The notes: generated by a model not told the origin, from the sequence alone. A stretch of DNA of 64,000 nucleotides from Spirochaetia bacterium UBA5763 (GCA_002418835.1 DIEX01000013.1:1-64000), one strand, 5' to 3'; shown: positions 35,740-45,782, counted from the first letter of the stretch. A program made the numbers and translations.

Positions 35740-36390
35740 CTATGCTCCGGACTCAAAATAAACTCTGTATATCATGGCATAATGGAGTACTCCTCCTATT
35801 AAAACCATAACATGGAAGAGTTCATGAAAACTGAAAATCCCCGGTACAATCCTGGGCTTTTTGATTGCGTAAATAACTCCCCCGATAGTAAAAGCAGCAC
35901 CCCCTGAAAACAGGAGCACCCCCTGGGTTAAAGACAATTTTGCAAGAACCTGGTCAATTGTGAAAAGCGCTGACCATCCCATTGCAAGGTAAATTGCAGC
36001 ATAGAGTTTCCTCGGAGCGCGGGGGAAAAAAATCTGCGAAAAAGCTCCAAAACCCACAAGGCCCCACTGGAGAGAAAGCATAGTCCATTTATACAGACCA
36101 TCAAGGCAGAAATAACACATAGGTGTAAAAGTTCCGGCAATCATAAAAAAAATTGCAAGGCGATCCATTTTTCTCCAGAAAGAGATCTCGTTCTCCTCTT
36201 TCTTAAAGGCATGATACAGCGAGCTTGCACTGAAAAGGAAAACAACAGAGACTCCATAAATTAAGGCTGTCACAAGACCTGATGCTGAGTAACTTGCAAC
36301 TTTTGCAAGATAAACTGTCCCGATAGCAGCAGCGATCATACCTGCAAAATGTGAATAAAAATTAAAAAGCTCCTGTGTTTTAACGTTCAT
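35740..36390 (-). CDS. Haemolysin III/PAQR-family membrane protein
   Basis: 216 residues from the ATG at 36390 (GGGGAG 7 bases upstream). Seven membrane helices are predicted. The hallmark SSLYHAF near residue 55 and HELFHVMVLIGGVLHY at the C-terminus (HxxxH) provide the zinc-site residues of PAQR/YqfA proteins. Bacterial members affect membrane fluidity or have hydrolase-like activity; haemolysis is not implied. It is coupled to the downstream hydrolase gene. Confidence 0.88.
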   Translation of the reverse strand: MNVKTQELFNFYSHFAGMIAAAIGTVYLAKVASYSASGLVTALIYGVSVVFLFSASSLYHAFKKEENEISFWRKMDRLAIFFMIAGTFTPMCYFCLDGLYKWTMLSLQWGLVGFGAFSQIFFPRAPRKLYAAIYLAMGWSALFTIDQVLAKLSLTQGVLLFSGGAAFTIGGVIYAIKKPRIVPGIFSFHELFHVMVLIGGVLHYAMIYRVYFESGA

Positions 36391-36547
36391 TTGCGGCTCC
36401 CCGGATGAAAATTGCATTTCATCTGTTATAATAATAACAGGTAATCAAGTTTTGAATCAGCCCGGAAACCGCAAAAAAATCATACCCTTCAACAGGAATA
36501 TTTCTTAAACCAGTATAAATAAGCAAGCAATTTTATCATAATCCGGA

Positions 36548-38158
36548 TTAAAATATAAAATCCGTAGATAAAAAATTAGACTTATTCTCCCTGACAATCT
36601 CTGTGATTATATCCTTGTTTATACTATTATCTTTAGCTGCAACAAGAGATCTTATTGTAAAAACCCTCAATGCATCAGATACTGATAAAGTCCCCTCTGC
36701 CGAATCCTTTCTCCCTGTAAAGGGAAACTTATCAGGTCCTCTCTGGCACTGGCAGTTTATGTTAACCCGTGCAACCTGGTTCACAAGGGGGTCAACAAGC
36801 TTTGCAATCTTCCCGGAGTCGCGGCCGAAGATGCTCACCTGCTGGCCGTATGTTGATTCAATCACATAATTAAGGGGCTCGCTTATATCCCTGAAAGTAG
36901 CTACGGGGATAACAGGGCCGAACTGTTCTACATGGTAAAGCTTCATACTGCTGTTTACCGGGTATACCACTGCCGGATAATAAAGGTTGCCGTGAAACTT
37001 CCCTCCATGTTCATTCATTACCCTTCCCCCTTTTGAAACAGCATCCTGAACAAGAGAATCAAGGTATTCCGCCTTACCCTCTTCAGGGAGAGGGGTTATA
37101 TCTACACCCTCCTCCCAAGGCATTCCGGTTTTAAGTTTTTTGAGTGACTGGCTGATGAGGTCCATGAATTCCGGAAATATGGAATCGTGCACAAAAAGCA
37201 TCTTCAGTGCAGTACACCTCTGCCCGTTAAAAGACAGCGTACCTGTCACTATTTCACTGACTGCAATATCAAGCGGGGCGTCCTGAAGGACTATGGCGCT
37301 GTTTTTCGCTTCAAGTCCAAGCACGCTTCTGAGTCTGTGGGGATATGGATGCGCCTGCTTGATGATGTCCGCCACGCGGCTTGAACCGATAAATGCAAGC
37401 ACATTCACCTTGCCGCTCTTCATTATGGGCTGCACAACATCCTCTCCATCACCATAAATGGTATTAACAACTCCTGCGGGAAAAGATTTCTGAAAAGCTT
37501 CAAGGAGCGGCCTGTGAAGAAGTACTCCGAGTTTCGGCGGTTTAAAGATCACCGCGTTCCCGGTAATCAGCGCCGGAATAAGTGTCGCATAGGTCTCGTT
37601 AAGCGGATAATTGAAGGGCCCCATGCAGAGCACAACGCCAAGGGGTGAACGCCTGATCTGGCCTATGACCCCCTCCTCCATCTCGAACCTTGAACTCTTC
37701 CTGTCAAGGTCCTTCAGTGCTTCAATTGTATCTTTAATATACTGGACTGTCCGATCAAACTCCTTCACAGAATCTTTGAATGATTTCCCTATCTCCCACA
37801 TGAGGAGTTTTACCACATCGGCCTTCTTCTCCTGCATACGGAGAGTAAATTCCTCCACATGTTTAATCCTCTGCCTTACGGTCATGGTTGGCCAGATGCC
37901 ACGCCCGTTATCAAAAGCCCGCTGTGCCGCGTCAACAGCCTCAAGAGCAACCTGCGCAGTGAGTTTAGGATATTCACCCAGTTCTATCTGCTTTGTTTCT
38001 CCCGCTGTTTCAAGATATATAGGGGACAAAACTTTCTGAAAATTTCCGGACCAGTGTCTTATCTCCCCGTTAATCAGAAATTCTGTCTGGTTAATAAAAT
38101 CAATTTTATACTCCTGCGGTATTTCTGATAATCCGGGATAAATACTTTTTACATCCAT
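36548..38158 (-). CDS. gapN: NADP-dependent glyceraldehyde-3-phosphate dehydrogenase, GapN-type ALDH
   Basis: 536 residues. FNYPLNETYATLIPALITGNAVIFKPPKLGVLLHRPLLEAF and INCQCQRGPDKFPFTGRKDSAEGTLSVSDALRVFTIRS are hallmarks of plant/algal-type non-phosphorylating GAPDH (ALDH11). The catalytic cysteine is in FNGQRCTALK and the general base glutamate in LGLEAKNSA. It converts glyceraldehyde-3-phosphate to 3-phosphoglycerate with NADPH formation, bypassing ATP production. GGGGG lies just upstream of the ATG. It appears monocistronic. Confidence 0.9.
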   Translation of the reverse strand: MDVKSIYPGLSEIPQEYKIDFINQTEFLINGEIRHWSGNFQKVLSPIYLETAGETKQIELGEYPKLTAQVALEAVDAAQRAFDNGRGIWPTMTVRQRIKHVEEFTLRMQEKKADVVKLLMWEIGKSFKDSVKEFDRTVQYIKDTIEALKDLDRKSSRFEMEEGVIGQIRRSPLGVVLCMGPFNYPLNETYATLIPALITGNAVIFKPPKLGVLLHRPLLEAFQKSFPAGVVNTIYGDGEDVVQPIMKSGKVNVLAFIGSSRVADIIKQAHPYPHRLRSVLGLEAKNSAIVLQDAPLDIAVSEIVTGTLSFNGQRCTALKMLFVHDSIFPEFMDLISQSLKKLKTGMPWEEGVDITPLPEEGKAEYLDSLVQDAVSKGGRVMNEHGGKFHGNLYYPAVVYPVNSSMKLYHVEQFGPVIPVATFRDISEPLNYVIESTYGQQVSIFGRDSGKIAKLVDPLVNQVARVNINCQCQRGPDKFPFTGRKDSAEGTLSVSDALRVFTIRSLVAAKDNSINKDIITEIVRENKSNFLSTDFIF

Positions 38159-38311
38159 TTTAACCCCCGTGTATTTATTATTTGATAAAATTTAATTTAA
38201 TATGCCACATTTGACAACTTAAATGCTATTTTTACTGCCTTGTATATAAAAAATCAGGATTATTATAAACAAAAATTAATATTATAGCACTTACCAATTT
38301 AATTAGTCATT

Positions 38312-38399
38312 AATGTCATCTCTGCGAAGGCAGAGATCCATTATTTTAAAATATTGAATGTTATTAACAATGGATTACCGTCTTCACATGAATGACATT
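38312..38399. repeat. 88-bp element with AATGTCAT terminal inverted repeats
   Basis: AATGTCAT (38312-38319) and ATGACATT (38392-38399) bracket inner arms TCTCTGC-gaag-GCAGAGA and ATCCATT/AATGGAT. The layout parallels the element at 58.5 kb, suggesting a small non-autonomous repeat. The rest of the 397-base gap from 38159 to 38555 holds no reading frame. Confidence 0.5.
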
Positions 38400-38555
38400 A
38401 TGTATCTGATAACATAAAACAGGCTTAATTCATTCGTGAAATGTTATAGTGACAATTAAAAAAAACTGTAAAAACTTTAGCTTGACTAAAGTAATAATAT
38501 ATCATACAGTAATTCAGGCTGATAATCTTTCGTATTTCCGGTCTAAACTTTAAAT

Positions 38556-40790
38556 ATGAATAAAATAAAACCAGACAACCGCAAAAACTCCCCCCTGAAA
38601 CTGTCAGGGAAAAACTATATGGACATGGTCCATTCTTCGCCTGAGGCCATATTCGTTTATGTTGATGAAAAAATAATCTTCGCTAACAACACAGCTCTTC
38701 AGATGCTCAGGGCGGAAAAGCCTGAAGATATTATCGGAAAAGATGTGTTCAGTCTTGTACTCCCGGAAAGCAGAAAAGCGCTTAAAAAGGTTATTGATCT
38801 GGTTATAGATAACAGGAAAAACTATATCTCAAACGAAGATAAGCTCATTGCCCTTGACGGCAGTATTATCGATATCGAGATATCCTCCACCTACTTCAAC
38901 TTCAACGGCAGAGACGGAATTCAGGCTTTCATCAAGGATATTACAAAGAGAAAAATAGCAGAAGAACAATTAAAAAAATCTGAAATTGAATATATGGCTC
39001 TGTTTGAATCAACAGGAACTGCCATGCTTTTCATTGATGAGGATAAAACCATATCACTTATAAATGGTGAAGTTGAAAAAATTTCAGGTTATTCCCGCCA
39101 TGAAATCGAAGGGAAAAAACAGTGGACTGAATTTATCGCTCCTGAAGACAGAATCAAGCTTGAGAAGAATCACGAACTTCGCCGCAAAATGGCGGACCTC
39201 CCGATGAACTTTGAATTCCGCCTCATTGATAAATTCGGCCGCTACCATAATGCTTTCATGACAATAACACTTATTCCCGGTACAAAGAGAAGCGTTGCTT
39301 CAATCATAGATCTCACCGAAATACATAAAGCTGAAGAGATGCTTGTTGCCACACAGCAGAACTACAGGCTCCTCGTGGAAAATACCAAAGAGGCAATAGC
39401 CATAATACAGGATGAGCTTGTCCGCTACATTAATCCCAAACTCTGCGAGATTACAGGATACACAGAAGAACAGATACTGAATAAAAAATTTTACAAGCTC
39501 GTACATTCCGACTTCAAGGAAGCTGTGCGGAACGAATACCACCACAGGCTGGAGGGGAACGAAAAATATACGCTATTCCCCGTGAAAATAATTGATACAT
39601 TAAAACAGGAGAGATGGTTTCAGATAAACTCAGTGCTCACAATCTGGAATGAGAAACCCGCTGTTCTACTTTTTTTCAATGATATTACCGAGACAAAGAA
39701 CGCTCAGGATGCCCTTAAATCAAGCGAGGAGAGATACAGACTTGTTGCAGAAAACGCGAAGGATATAATAATAGTATATGATGAAAATGGCGTTATCAAT
39801 TACATGAACTCATCGGGATATGATAATTTCGGTCTCGGCAAACATGTAGTTAAAAAGATAAACATAAAAGATATCCTCTACCGTACAAGCGAACTACGTC
39901 CCCCCTGGCAGGCCATTGAAGAGGCCACAAAAGAGAATAGAAGTTTTAAAAACCGTGTTGAAGTCCTGAATAGCGCGGGGGAGATGCTTTTACTCGAAAC
40001 CATATCAAGCCCCATCAAACTGGATAATGATCGCCCCGGTATGCTTGTTATAGCCCGTAACATAACAGAGCGTAAACGGCTTGAAAAAGAAATAATACTT
40101 ATTTCCGAAAGAATCAGACAGCAGGTGAGCCGTGACCTCCATGATGATCTGAATCCTCACTTGATAGGGATTGAGGCCCTGACACAGGTTCTCTCGACAA
40201 GTCTGAAAAAAATGAACCTCCCTGAAGCTGATGAGGCTGAGAAGATTGCCACCCTGATAAGCAAGGCTATAACAAAAACTCACAGGCTTGCCCGCGGCCT
40301 CTGCCCCATCGACCTTGAATCTACCGGAATACAGACACCAATAATAAACCTGCTGAAACTTATAAGAACCATCTACGGCATAGACGGTAAATTCAGCTGC
40401 GATGAATCAATTATTATTGAAGACCCCAACCTCGCTACAAATCTGTATTATATTGCGCAGGAGGCAGTGTTTAATGCCGCGAAATATTCCGGAGGGACCA
40501 CTGTACTTGTTACATTGGGTAAAACCGGAGAACACCTTGTACTCTCAGTTGAAGATAACGGCACAGGGATAAAGAAACAGAAAGTTGCGGATGAAGATGA
40601 AGAGAAGACCGGCGGCATGGGGCTTAAGATTATGAAGTACAGGACAGAGATAATTGACGGTAATTTTCAGATTCAGAAGACCAGGCCAACCGGAACTGCA
40701 ATAACAGTTAAAATTCCAATAGATATTTTAAAAGACGAAGGGAGGATCTTTTATGGCGGAAGGTATGCTCAAAAGCAACAGGAAGAATAA
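38556..40790 (+). CDS. PAS-domain sensor histidine kinase (HisKA_3/NarX type)
   Basis: 744 residues, apparently soluble. Four PAS domains lie near residues 22-135, 143-260, 268-380 and 390-510. A HisKA_3 dimerisation region follows with the phosphoacceptor histidine in SRDLHDDLNPHLIGIEAL, then an HATPase with N-box EAVFNAAKYSGG and G-boxes DNGTGI and GGMGLKIMKYR. It senses a cytoplasmic or diffusible signal and phosphorylates the adjacent response regulator, whose gene overlaps its 3' end by 38 bases. No clear Shine-Dalgarno precedes the ATG. Confidence 0.88.
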   Translation: MNKIKPDNRKNSPLKLSGKNYMDMVHSSPEAIFVYVDEKIIFANNTALQMLRAEKPEDIIGKDVFSLVLPESRKALKKVIDLVIDNRKNYISNEDKLIALDGSIIDIEISSTYFNFNGRDGIQAFIKDITKRKIAEEQLKKSEIEYMALFESTGTAMLFIDEDKTISLINGEVEKISGYSRHEIEGKKQWTEFIAPEDRIKLEKNHELRRKMADLPMNFEFRLIDKFGRYHNAFMTITLIPGTKRSVASIIDLTEIHKAEEMLVATQQNYRLLVENTKEAIAIIQDELVRYINPKLCEITGYTEEQILNKKFYKLVHSDFKEAVRNEYHHRLEGNEKYTLFPVKIIDTLKQERWFQINSVLTIWNEKPAVLLFFNDITETKNAQDALKSSEERYRLVAENAKDIIIVYDENGVINYMNSSGYDNFGLGKHVVKKINIKDILYRTSELRPPWQAIEEATKENRSFKNRVEVLNSAGEMLLLETISSPIKLDNDRPGMLVIARNITERKRLEKEIILISERIRQQVSRDLHDDLNPHLIGIEALTQVLSTSLKKMNLPEADEAEKIATLISKAITKTHRLARGLCPIDLESTGIQTPIINLLKLIRTIYGIDGKFSCDESIIIEDPNLATNLYYIAQEAVFNAAKYSGGTTVLVTLGKTGEHLVLSVEDNGTGIKKQKVADEDEEKTGGMGLKIMKYRTEIIDGNFQIQKTRPTGTAITVKIPIDILKDEGRIFYGGRYAQKQQEE

Positions 40791-41421
40791 AATATTTATT
40801 GTTGAGGATCACCCTATTTTCAGAGACGGCATCTCCCAGCTAATAAACAAAGAGGACGACATGTTCGTCGCCGGAGGATGCGAGAACTCCAACGAGTGCC
40901 TTAAGTACCTTAAAGAAAATAATCCCGATCTTGTGATAGTTGACATTACGCTTAAGGATAGCTGCGGTATAGAGCTGACCAAGGAGATCAAAAAAACCTT
41001 CCCATCTCTCCCTGTACTTATTTTATCAATGCATGAAGAGCTGATCTTTGCTGACCGTGTTCTCAAGGCAGGCGCACGTGGATACATGACCAAACGTGAA
41101 GCTACGGGTAAAGTAATCGATGCAATACGCAGGGTGCTTCAGGGAAAAATTTATATCTGCGATACAATGATCGATCATTTCCTTGAAAGGTCAATTACCG
41201 GCGGCCAGAATTTCAACTCCTCCCCTGTTGAAAAACTGAGTGAAAGGGAATTTGAAGTATTCAACCTGATCGGAAAAGGTATGACCAATAGAAATATTGC
41301 GGAGGTTCTTTCTGTAAGTACAAATACTATTTCCACCTACAGGGAGCGAATAAAGGAAAAACTGAATCTGCAGAATAACGCGGAATTGAACAGATATGCA
41401 ATGCAGTGGATACAAAATTAA
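40753..41421 (+). CDS. NarL/FixJ-family response regulator
   Basis: 222 residues. Receiver domain: acidic EDHP near residue 18, phosphoacceptor aspartate in LVIVDITLKD, signalling threonine/serine in LILSMHE, lysine in GYMTKREA. A LuxR-type helix-turn-helix closes the protein (LSEREFEVFNLIGKGMTNRNIAEVLSVSTNTISTYRERIKEKL). GGGAGG lies 7 bases before the ATG. It is the partner of the upstream kinase. Its target genes are not evident here. Confidence 0.93.
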   Translation: MAEGMLKSNRKNKIFIVEDHPIFRDGISQLINKEDDMFVAGGCENSNECLKYLKENNPDLVIVDITLKDSCGIELTKEIKKTFPSLPVLILSMHEELIFADRVLKAGARGYMTKREATGKVIDAIRRVLQGKIYICDTMIDHFLERSITGGQNFNSSPVEKLSEREFEVFNLIGKGMTNRNIAEVLSVSTNTISTYRERIKEKLNLQNNAELNRYAMQWIQN

Positions 41422-41532
41422 AAATACTATTATCTCCCGAATTCAGTTAAATCTGGTTATGAAATAAACAGAACCGCATAACAGCCTTTATAATCAGACA
41501 AAATACCGGCTTAATACAACTTTTTTCATTTT

Positions 41533-41561
41533 AACGCTGGCCGATTGGTCAGCGTTTTTTT
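41533..41561 (+). terminator. Intrinsic terminator of the kinase-regulator operon
   Basis: AACGCTGgCC and GGtCAGCGTT form a stem with a 4-base loop (GATT), followed by a run of seven T. Confidence 0.88.
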
Positions 41562-41617
41562 ATTTTTTTGTAATATTTTTAGTGACAAAAAAGTAATACA
41601 TTTGTCCCCATAAATAT

Positions 41618-42211
41618 ATGGGAAGCACTATAAACATAGAGTGTTTTACACGTTTCGGAACTCCGAAAAAAGATTTATCCGCTTCAGAACAGATTCTTTT
41701 GAAGAGGAGTGAAACACTTATAAACCTGACTTCAGATTCAACCAAAGGGATTATTCACGGTTCCGGAATGAAATGCAGCGATTTCACAGGTATACCATGC
41801 GGCGGTGAGATAACAGTGCTTCTCACAGATATCCCCAACGAACTCCGCTGGTCATGCAGTATCTGCGGGACAGAAGGGGTTATTCAGAACTGGCGAAAAA
41901 GCCCGGCTTACATTAATTCTGTTAAACAGAAACTTCGCGAAAAAAAACAGGAAGCCACCACTCTGCGCTTATCATCTGAAGGCTACAACCGGATGAAAAA
42001 GCTTGCAGCTGAAAAATCAGATCTCATAAATATTTTCTCCACAGCAGAAGAGAAAGATGGATTCTACATAATACCGATATCTGAGTTTGATATAATGAGA
42101 CTTATTGAAGTAATTGCAATACGCATTGAAATGAGAGATAAAGACAGGCCTGAACTCTCCGCATTGAGAGATGAAATAATAACTTCCTTCGCACGAAATT
42201 CACTGATATAA
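41618..42211 (+). CDS. Hypothetical protein with zinc-ribbon-like motif
   Basis: 197 residues, not assigned to a family. A central block GMKCSDFTGIPCGGEITVLLTDIPNELRWSCSICGTEGVIQNW contains four to five cysteines arranged like a zinc knuckle. The C-terminal half is helical and charged (KQKLREKKQEATTLRLSSEGYNRMKKLAAEKSD). No signal peptide or membrane segment is seen. It has its own terminator and no operon partner. A nucleic-acid or protein-binding role is only a guess. Confidence 0.6.
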   Translation: MGSTINIECFTRFGTPKKDLSASEQILLKRSETLINLTSDSTKGIIHGSGMKCSDFTGIPCGGEITVLLTDIPNELRWSCSICGTEGVIQNWRKSPAYINSVKQKLREKKQEATTLRLSSEGYNRMKKLAAEKSDLINIFSTAEEKDGFYIIPISEFDIMRLIEVIAIRIEMRDKDRPELSALRDEIITSFARNSLI

Positions 42212-42240
42212 AAAAAGGCCCTCCGGAGAGAGCCTTTTTT
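42211..42240. terminator. Bidirectional intrinsic terminator
   Basis: AAAAAAGGC pairs with GCCTTTTTT, with an inner CTCCGGAG palindrome. Located between the hypothetical gene and the convergent acyl-CoA dehydrogenase. Confidence 0.85.
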
Positions 42241-42261
42241 ATCTTAAACTTAATCGGACTT

Positions 42262-44133
42262 TTATTCTTCAGGCGCGCCTGTAAATATCGCATCTGTAGA
42301 TTTTATTATCGCAGTCTCTTCGGCAAGTATAGATTCAATTTTTCCAAAATAGTTCTGGAAGTACGCCCCCACATAGTATTGAGAAGCTAAAACTTTTCCT
42401 GAATAGAAAGCTGCTTCATTATTCTCATGAATAAATTTGTCTCTCTCCTCACCTTTGAGCGGGCCCACAAGCTCTTTCTTCTTTTTAGTACAGAGTATCA
42501 TACTCCAGAGATGCAGCCATGCATGCGCAAGCATTGTCATTGCCTGACGCACCGGTGTAGCGCTTATGAATATCTGCATAAGCCTTCCGGATGCGAGATT
42601 CTTCATCAGTACATCAATAAGCTCATCCATCTTGTCTATACCGCGGACAAGGGGGGATATGTACTTGTAATCCACAACTCCCTTAGCCTCTTCAATGGTC
42701 TTATGAATTCTCTTCTTGAATACATTATAGTTATACTGGTCCCTGTTCATCAGGAGCTTCCTGGTGATGAGGTCGATTGACTGAATTCCGTTTGTACCTT
42801 CATAGAGTGAGAGGATCTTGGCATCCCTTGCAAGCTGCTCAACAGGATAATCACAGCAGAACCCGTAACCGCCGTAAACCTGAATAGCCTCAGATGTCAT
42901 CTCCCATGCAAGGTCTGAGTTTCCGGCTTTACAGATAGGAATCATAAATTCAACAAGAGCTTCAGCTTCTTTAGCTTTCTCACCTTCGCTGGAATGCGCA
43001 ACGTCAAGATTGTAGCCTGTTAAATAAGTCGCCATCCTCATTGCTTCAACATTCGCTTTCTGGAGCAGCAGCATTCTTTTGACATCGGGGTGTTCGATAA
43101 TAGCTACAGATGGAGCTCCCGGGTCCTGAAGCTTCATAACATGGGGCATCTGCTTCCTGTTTTTCGCGTAACTTACAGAATGAAGGTACGCGGAACTTGA
43201 TAGAGCAAGGGCCTGGTTGGAGCACTGGAGCCTCGCCTCGTTCATCATCTGGAACATAATTTTCATGCCCTCGCGTTCTTTACCCATGAGCCACCCAAGA
43301 CACTCATTGTTATCACCAAAACTCAGTGAACAGGTTGGCGAGCCGTGTATACCCATTTTATGCTCAACACCGGTACAAACCACATCGTTTTTCTTCCCGA
43401 GTGAACCATCAGGCTTGATATGATATTTAGGCACCATGAATATTGATATGCCCTTTGTACCCGCAGGGTCACCTTCGATCCTTGCAAGGACAGGGTGAAT
43501 AATGTTTTCATAAATATCATTTTCACCGGCAGAGATAAAAATTTTCTGCCCGACAATTTTGTAGGAACCGTCCGCCTGCTTAAATGCTTTTGTTTTCAGA
43601 GCGCCTACATCCGATCCCGCATCTGGCTCAGTCAGACACATTGTGCCGCTCCACTGTCCTGTTATCATTTTTTCAATGATGATGTCCCTGTCCGCTCCGA
43701 AATAAAAATTCTTTATAAGGCCCAGTGCTCCCCCGCTGAGAATCGGAAACATATTCCAGGCTATTGATCCTGCATTGAAAAGTTCATTGCAGGCTATTGT
43801 CATTGTTACAGGCATACCCATGCCGCCGATCTCCGGATCTAAAGAAAGACCGGGGAAACCGGCTTCGTTAAATGCGGCTATTGCAGGTTTATACGGTTCA
43901 GGTACTTTTACATTTTTTGTAAGCGGATCGTATTTAACACCTGTTTTATCCGCTTCACTGTTAAAAGGATATACCTGAGATACAGCTATCTGCTCTGCCA
44001 GCTCAAGAGTAGCTTCATAAGTATCTTTATCAAAATCAGCGTATTTTTTTGTTTGAGACAGTTTATCCAGACCAAGCAGTTCAAAAAGCACAAAACGCTG
44101 ATCCCTTGAATCCACAAGTTTATTCAGGCCCAT
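42262..44133 (-). CDS. Acyl-CoA dehydrogenase with C-terminal extension (long form)
   Basis: 623 residues from the ATG at 44133, which aligns with the start of the paralogue at 45783 (MGLNKLVDSRDQRFVLFELLGLDKL against MALIVNRRDQDFVLYEMLGIDSL). Family motifs include GTMCLTEPDAGSDVGALKT (flavin/substrate), QVYGGYGFCCDYPVEQLARDAKI and SLYEGTNGIQSIDLITRKL, the last carrying the catalytic glutamate of the long ACAD class with PF12806-like C-terminus. It oxidises an acyl-CoA to enoyl-CoA, probably passing electrons to ETF. It is divergent from the second dehydrogenase gene set. Confidence 0.92.
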   Translation of the reverse strand: MGLNKLVDSRDQRFVLFELLGLDKLSQTKKYADFDKDTYEATLELAEQIAVSQVYPFNSEADKTGVKYDPLTKNVKVPEPYKPAIAAFNEAGFPGLSLDPEIGGMGMPVTMTIACNELFNAGSIAWNMFPILSGGALGLIKNFYFGADRDIIIEKMITGQWSGTMCLTEPDAGSDVGALKTKAFKQADGSYKIVGQKIFISAGENDIYENIIHPVLARIEGDPAGTKGISIFMVPKYHIKPDGSLGKKNDVVCTGVEHKMGIHGSPTCSLSFGDNNECLGWLMGKEREGMKIMFQMMNEARLQCSNQALALSSSAYLHSVSYAKNRKQMPHVMKLQDPGAPSVAIIEHPDVKRMLLLQKANVEAMRMATYLTGYNLDVAHSSEGEKAKEAEALVEFMIPICKAGNSDLAWEMTSEAIQVYGGYGFCCDYPVEQLARDAKILSLYEGTNGIQSIDLITRKLLMNRDQYNYNVFKKRIHKTIEEAKGVVDYKYISPLVRGIDKMDELIDVLMKNLASGRLMQIFISATPVRQAMTMLAHAWLHLWSMILCTKKKKELVGPLKGEERDKFIHENNEAAFYSGKVLASQYYVGAYFQNYFGKIESILAEETAIIKSTDAIFTGAPEE

Positions 44134-44447
44134 AAGTCCCCCCATTAAATTAGATTTCTATAGTTGTACGGCTGGCTTGAGTTTGACTGTTTCCGGCTTT
44201 TATTTTTTTTATCTGTTTTAATTCTGAATTAACTAAAAAATTCTTTCCTTTATACAGGATTAAAGCATTAAAACATACAATTTGTCAAATAAATTTTTAC
44301 AATTAACTCAGATGGTAAAAATTTCTTTAAATTACCTGCATGATATTAAAAAAATAACTTTATATTCGCATAGTTCATAATACAATCAGGACATTTAACC
44401 TTCAAGTGGTAAGAAATTAATCAATTTATTATTTGACATATTACAAT

Positions 44448-44475
44448 CTAAAGTTAAAGTTAACTTTAACTTTAG
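44448..44475. promoter_or_regulatory. 28-bp perfect palindrome between divergent acyl-CoA dehydrogenase genes
   Basis: The sequence from CTAAAGTTAAAG through its centre TTAA to CTTTAACTTTAG is a perfect palindrome made of GTTAAA repeats. It lies 43 bases before the 44519 start; a TTGACA (44433-44438) precedes it. It is a candidate operator for divergent control. The rest of the 44134-44518 gap shows no gene. Confidence 0.55.
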
Positions 44476-44518
44476 GAAGTCAGTAATTAAAAACAAATAT
44501 ATAAGAAGGGGGTATTGC

Positions 44519-45766
44519 ATGTTTGATTTTACAATGACAGATGAGCAGATAAAGCTGAGAGATGAAGCAAGGGGGTTTACAAAATGGGTCCCCCGGGAAA
44601 TGATTCTCGCAATGGACGCGGAGGAGATTCAGTTTCCAAAAGAATACCTGACTGAGTGCGGGAGAAGAAACCTGCTCGGCATAAGACTCCCTAAACAATA
44701 TGGAGGAAGAGGACTCGGCTGGGTAGAGGATACCCTTGTTGCAGAGGAGATCGGTGTAGCCAGCTACTCTCTTGCATGTATATGGGGTGTTGGAGCCGAC
44801 ATAGTCTGCGAAGCAATTGTTAAGTACGGCTCCGAAGAACTCAAACAGGCAATAGTTGTTCCGCTTCTAAAAGGTGATACTTTCGCGGCAGAATGCCTTA
44901 CTGAGCCGCGCGGCGGTTCCGACTTCTTCGGTGCTACGACAAAAGCAAGGAAGGACGGCAGCGACTGGATCATCAGCGGCCAGAAGCGTTTCATTGTAGG
45001 AGCTGAAGGAGCTGACTGGTTCATGGTCTATGCTGTCACTGATCCCGGCGCGCCTCCTCATAAAAGAATGACCTGTTTCATGGTGCCGCGGACAAAAGGT
45101 GTTGAATCAAAATATATCTACGGACTCATGGGAGTAAGAGGAGGGGGAGCCGGAAGGCTTCTTCTCGACGAAGTCAGGGTTCCGGAACGATACGCGCTCA
45201 ATGGCGTCAACAACGGATTTGAAGTATTCATGACAAACATGATACCTGAAAGGCTCGGCACTGCGGCAATGACCATAGGCTCAGTTCGCCCTGCACTTGA
45301 AATTGCCACATCATATACTTCACGCAGAAAGGCTTTCGGGCAGCCGATAATGAATTTCCAGGCAGTGGGCTTCAAGGTAGCTGACTGCGCGATGACTATG
45401 GATGCCATGAGAGGCATGGCGTACACTACAGCCCTGGCAATTGATTCAGGCAAAGCTGACGCGGGGCGTATAAGACGCATGGTTTCACAAACAAAAAAAT
45501 TCATAACAGAAGGAGCATGGCAGGTGGCTAATAACTGCATGCAGGTCATGGGGGGGATTGGTTACACTAACGTTTTCCCGATTGAAAGAATACTGCGCGA
45601 CATCAGGCTGTCTATGATTTGGGTCGGCACAAATGAAATAATGCAGCAGATTATACAGACTGAGTGGTATAAAGAGCACGCACGCAACGTGAAAACCAAT
45701 GCCACAAGAGACGTTGAACTTGATGCGGTTTCGGCGCATGAAACAGATGAGAAGGTTTATGAATAA
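44519..45766 (+). CDS. Acyl-CoA dehydrogenase (short form)
   Basis: 415 residues, normal ACAD length. The flavin-site motif is FAAECLTEPRGGSDFFGATTKA, then GQKRFIVGAEGADWFMVYAVT; the C-terminal MQVMGGIGYTNVFPIERILRDIRLSMIWVGTNEIMQQII closes the fold and includes the R-D-x-R... IxxGTxE segment. It would oxidise acyl-CoA in the cytoplasm. The next gene starts 16 bases downstream, then a CoA-transferase follows, forming a three-gene acyl-CoA operon. AAGGGGG lies just before the ATG. Confidence 0.93.
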   Translation: MFDFTMTDEQIKLRDEARGFTKWVPREMILAMDAEEIQFPKEYLTECGRRNLLGIRLPKQYGGRGLGWVEDTLVAEEIGVASYSLACIWGVGADIVCEAIVKYGSEELKQAIVVPLLKGDTFAAECLTEPRGGSDFFGATTKARKDGSDWIISGQKRFIVGAEGADWFMVYAVTDPGAPPHKRMTCFMVPRTKGVESKYIYGLMGVRGGGAGRLLLDEVRVPERYALNGVNNGFEVFMTNMIPERLGTAAMTIGSVRPALEIATSYTSRRKAFGQPIMNFQAVGFKVADCAMTMDAMRGMAYTTALAIDSGKADAGRIRRMVSQTKKFITEGAWQVANNCMQVMGGIGYTNVFPIERILRDIRLSMIWVGTNEIMQQIIQTEWYKEHARNVKTNATRDVELDAVSAHETDEKVYE

Positions 45767-45782
45767 TTAATGGGGGATAAAG

